Below are positions 33,228-33,921 of a stretch of DNA of 33,921 nucleotides, piece after piece. The stretch lies in contig JANINJ010000055.1 in assembly GCA_024508855.1 (NCBI GenBank), forward strand, positions 1-33,921, in the 5' to 3' direction. A program made the translations under genes and the position numbers. Position 1 is the first letter of the stretch. The number at the start of each line of letters is the position of its first letter. The notes beneath the pieces were generated by a model. It did no database searches. It worked only from the letters and a program-made list of their open reading frames with translations, and had not been told where the DNA came from. The DNA comes from Xanthobacteraceae bacterium (GTDB lineage: Bacteria > Pseudomonadota > Alphaproteobacteria > Rhizobiales > Xanthobacteraceae).

Positions 33228-33921
33228 TCAACCCATGCTCGGCGTCAGCACGAAGCGCTGGCGCGCGCGATATAGCAGCGCAAGCACGATCGTGATGTTG
33301 AGCGCGTTCCAGGCCAAGCCGTTGAGGAAAGCCGCGCCGTAAGAACCGGTCTGGTCGAAGATGACGCCGGAGATCCAGCCGCCGAACGACATCCCGATCA
33401 CCGAGGCGAAAATCACGATGCCGACGCGCGTCGCCGCTTCCCGGGCCGGCATCGATTCGCGCACGATGATCGCGTAGCTCGGCACGATGCCGCCTTGGAA
33501 CAGGCCGAACATCGCCGAGATCACGTAGAGCGATGTGAGGCTGTCGAAGAACAAAAACAGCAACAGCGCGGTACCCTGCGCGATCGATCCGATCAGCAGC
33601 GTCCGCAGTCCACCGATGCGATCCGCAAGGAATCCCGATCCGATCCGGCTGACGATGCCGAAGCCGAGCATCAACGACAGCATCTCCGCGCCGCGTGCCG
33701 CGCCGTAACCAAGATCGCCGCAATAGGCGACGATATGCACCTGCGGCATCGACATCGCCACGCAACAGGCGATGCTGGCGAGGCCAAGGATTGCCGTCAG
33801 CGCGTTGGTGCTGAGCCGTAGATCGATGCGCGGTGGCGGCGCATTGACGTGAGACCGACGGGCCGTGCCTCCCATCTGGCTGCGCAGAATCATGACGGTG
33901 ACAGTCATCGCCACCGACACA
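33228..33921 (-). CDS. MFS transporter, C-terminal part
   Basis: The last 231 codons of a major facilitator; the gene continues beyond the right edge. Six or so hydrophobic helices are visible (ALTAILGLASIACCVAMSMPQ, LMLGFGIVSRIGSGFLADRIGG, LLIGSIAQGTALLLFLFF, VISAMFGLFQGGIVPSYAIIV, VGIVIFASVIGMSFGGWISG, FLNGLAWNALNITIVLALLY). VSRIGSGFLADRIGG is the loop 8-9 equivalent of the MFS signature. The monocarboxylate/oxalate-formate-like subgroup (helix text GGWISGVIFDQTGSY) is likely; the substrate is unknown. Confidence 0.85.
   Translation of the reverse strand, partial: VSVAMTVTVMILRSQMGGTARRSHVNAPPPRIDLRLSTNALTAILGLASIACCVAMSMPQVHIVAYCGDLGYGAARGAEMLSLMLGFGIVSRIGSGFLADRIGGLRTLLIGSIAQGTALLLFLFFDSLTSLYVISAMFGLFQGGIVPSYAIIVRESMPAREAATRVGIVIFASVIGMSFGGWISGVIFDQTGSYGAAFLNGLAWNALNITIVLALLYRARQRFVLTPSMG

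Overview
The window looks like chromosomal DNA of a high-GC alphaproteobacterium of the Hyphomicrobiales, most likely a Bradyrhizobium / Rhodopseudomonas / Afipia relative. The evidence is protein style (DUF992, DUF2171 and DUF2945 proteins, CbpA/CbpM, an AtpI of the family type), strong G/C at third codon positions, and alphaproteobacterial tRNA-Ile2. No database search was possible, so the placement is an inference.

Left part (1-8942), catabolic genes: a degradative HMG-CoA reductase is translationally coupled (GTGA overlap) to an ABC-type solute-binding protein cut by the window edge. Both are divergent from a MocR-type (GntR + aminotransferase fold) regulator, with GTACCCA-type inverted repeats in between. 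Next come a convergent FMN-dependent monooxygenase and a three-gene dehydrogenase of the gluconate 2-dehydrogenase type: Tat-exported small subunit, GMC flavoprotein with a Cys cluster, and tri-haem cytochrome c.

Middle part (about 9.2-31.1 kb), a stress and proteostasis block that is almost entirely on the minus strand. One probable run encodes an encapsulated DyP peroxidase, its encapsulin shell, a DUF2945 protein, a DUF488 protein, an NDH-2-like flavoprotein and a bestrophin-family channel. Around it are ClpB + DUF2171, two small conserved proteins, DnaK + DUF992 + a small protein + CbpA + CbpM + a small protein + an NtrC-class response regulator + its membrane histidine kinase, GrpE, and a YdeP/FdhF-type molybdopterin oxidoreductase.

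The main discovery is regulatory. Four minus-strand transcription units (the 64-aa gene at 15374, clpB, the 64-aa gene at 19707, dnaK) each carry a near-consensus sigma-54 promoter (TGGCAC/T-N5-TTGCT type, GG-N10-GC). Each also carries a pair of 13-bp palindromes (consensus GGACAANTTGTCC) 22-23 bp apart, with the nearer one centred 60-63 bp upstream of the -24 GG. The block encodes an activator with an intact GAFTGA loop, so the simplest model is a self-contained sigma-54 / two-component chaperone regulon with positive feedback. A fifth operator pair lies upstream of the YdeP-like gene but has no sigma-54 promoter.

Right part (31.3-33.9 kb): atpI without the rest of the ATP synthase operon downstream, a divergent tRNA-Gly(TCC)-like gene, a CCA-bearing tRNA-like gene with an aberrant anticodon arm, a VOC-family protein, tRNA-Ile2(CAT), and the C-terminal part of an MFS transporter cut by the window edge.
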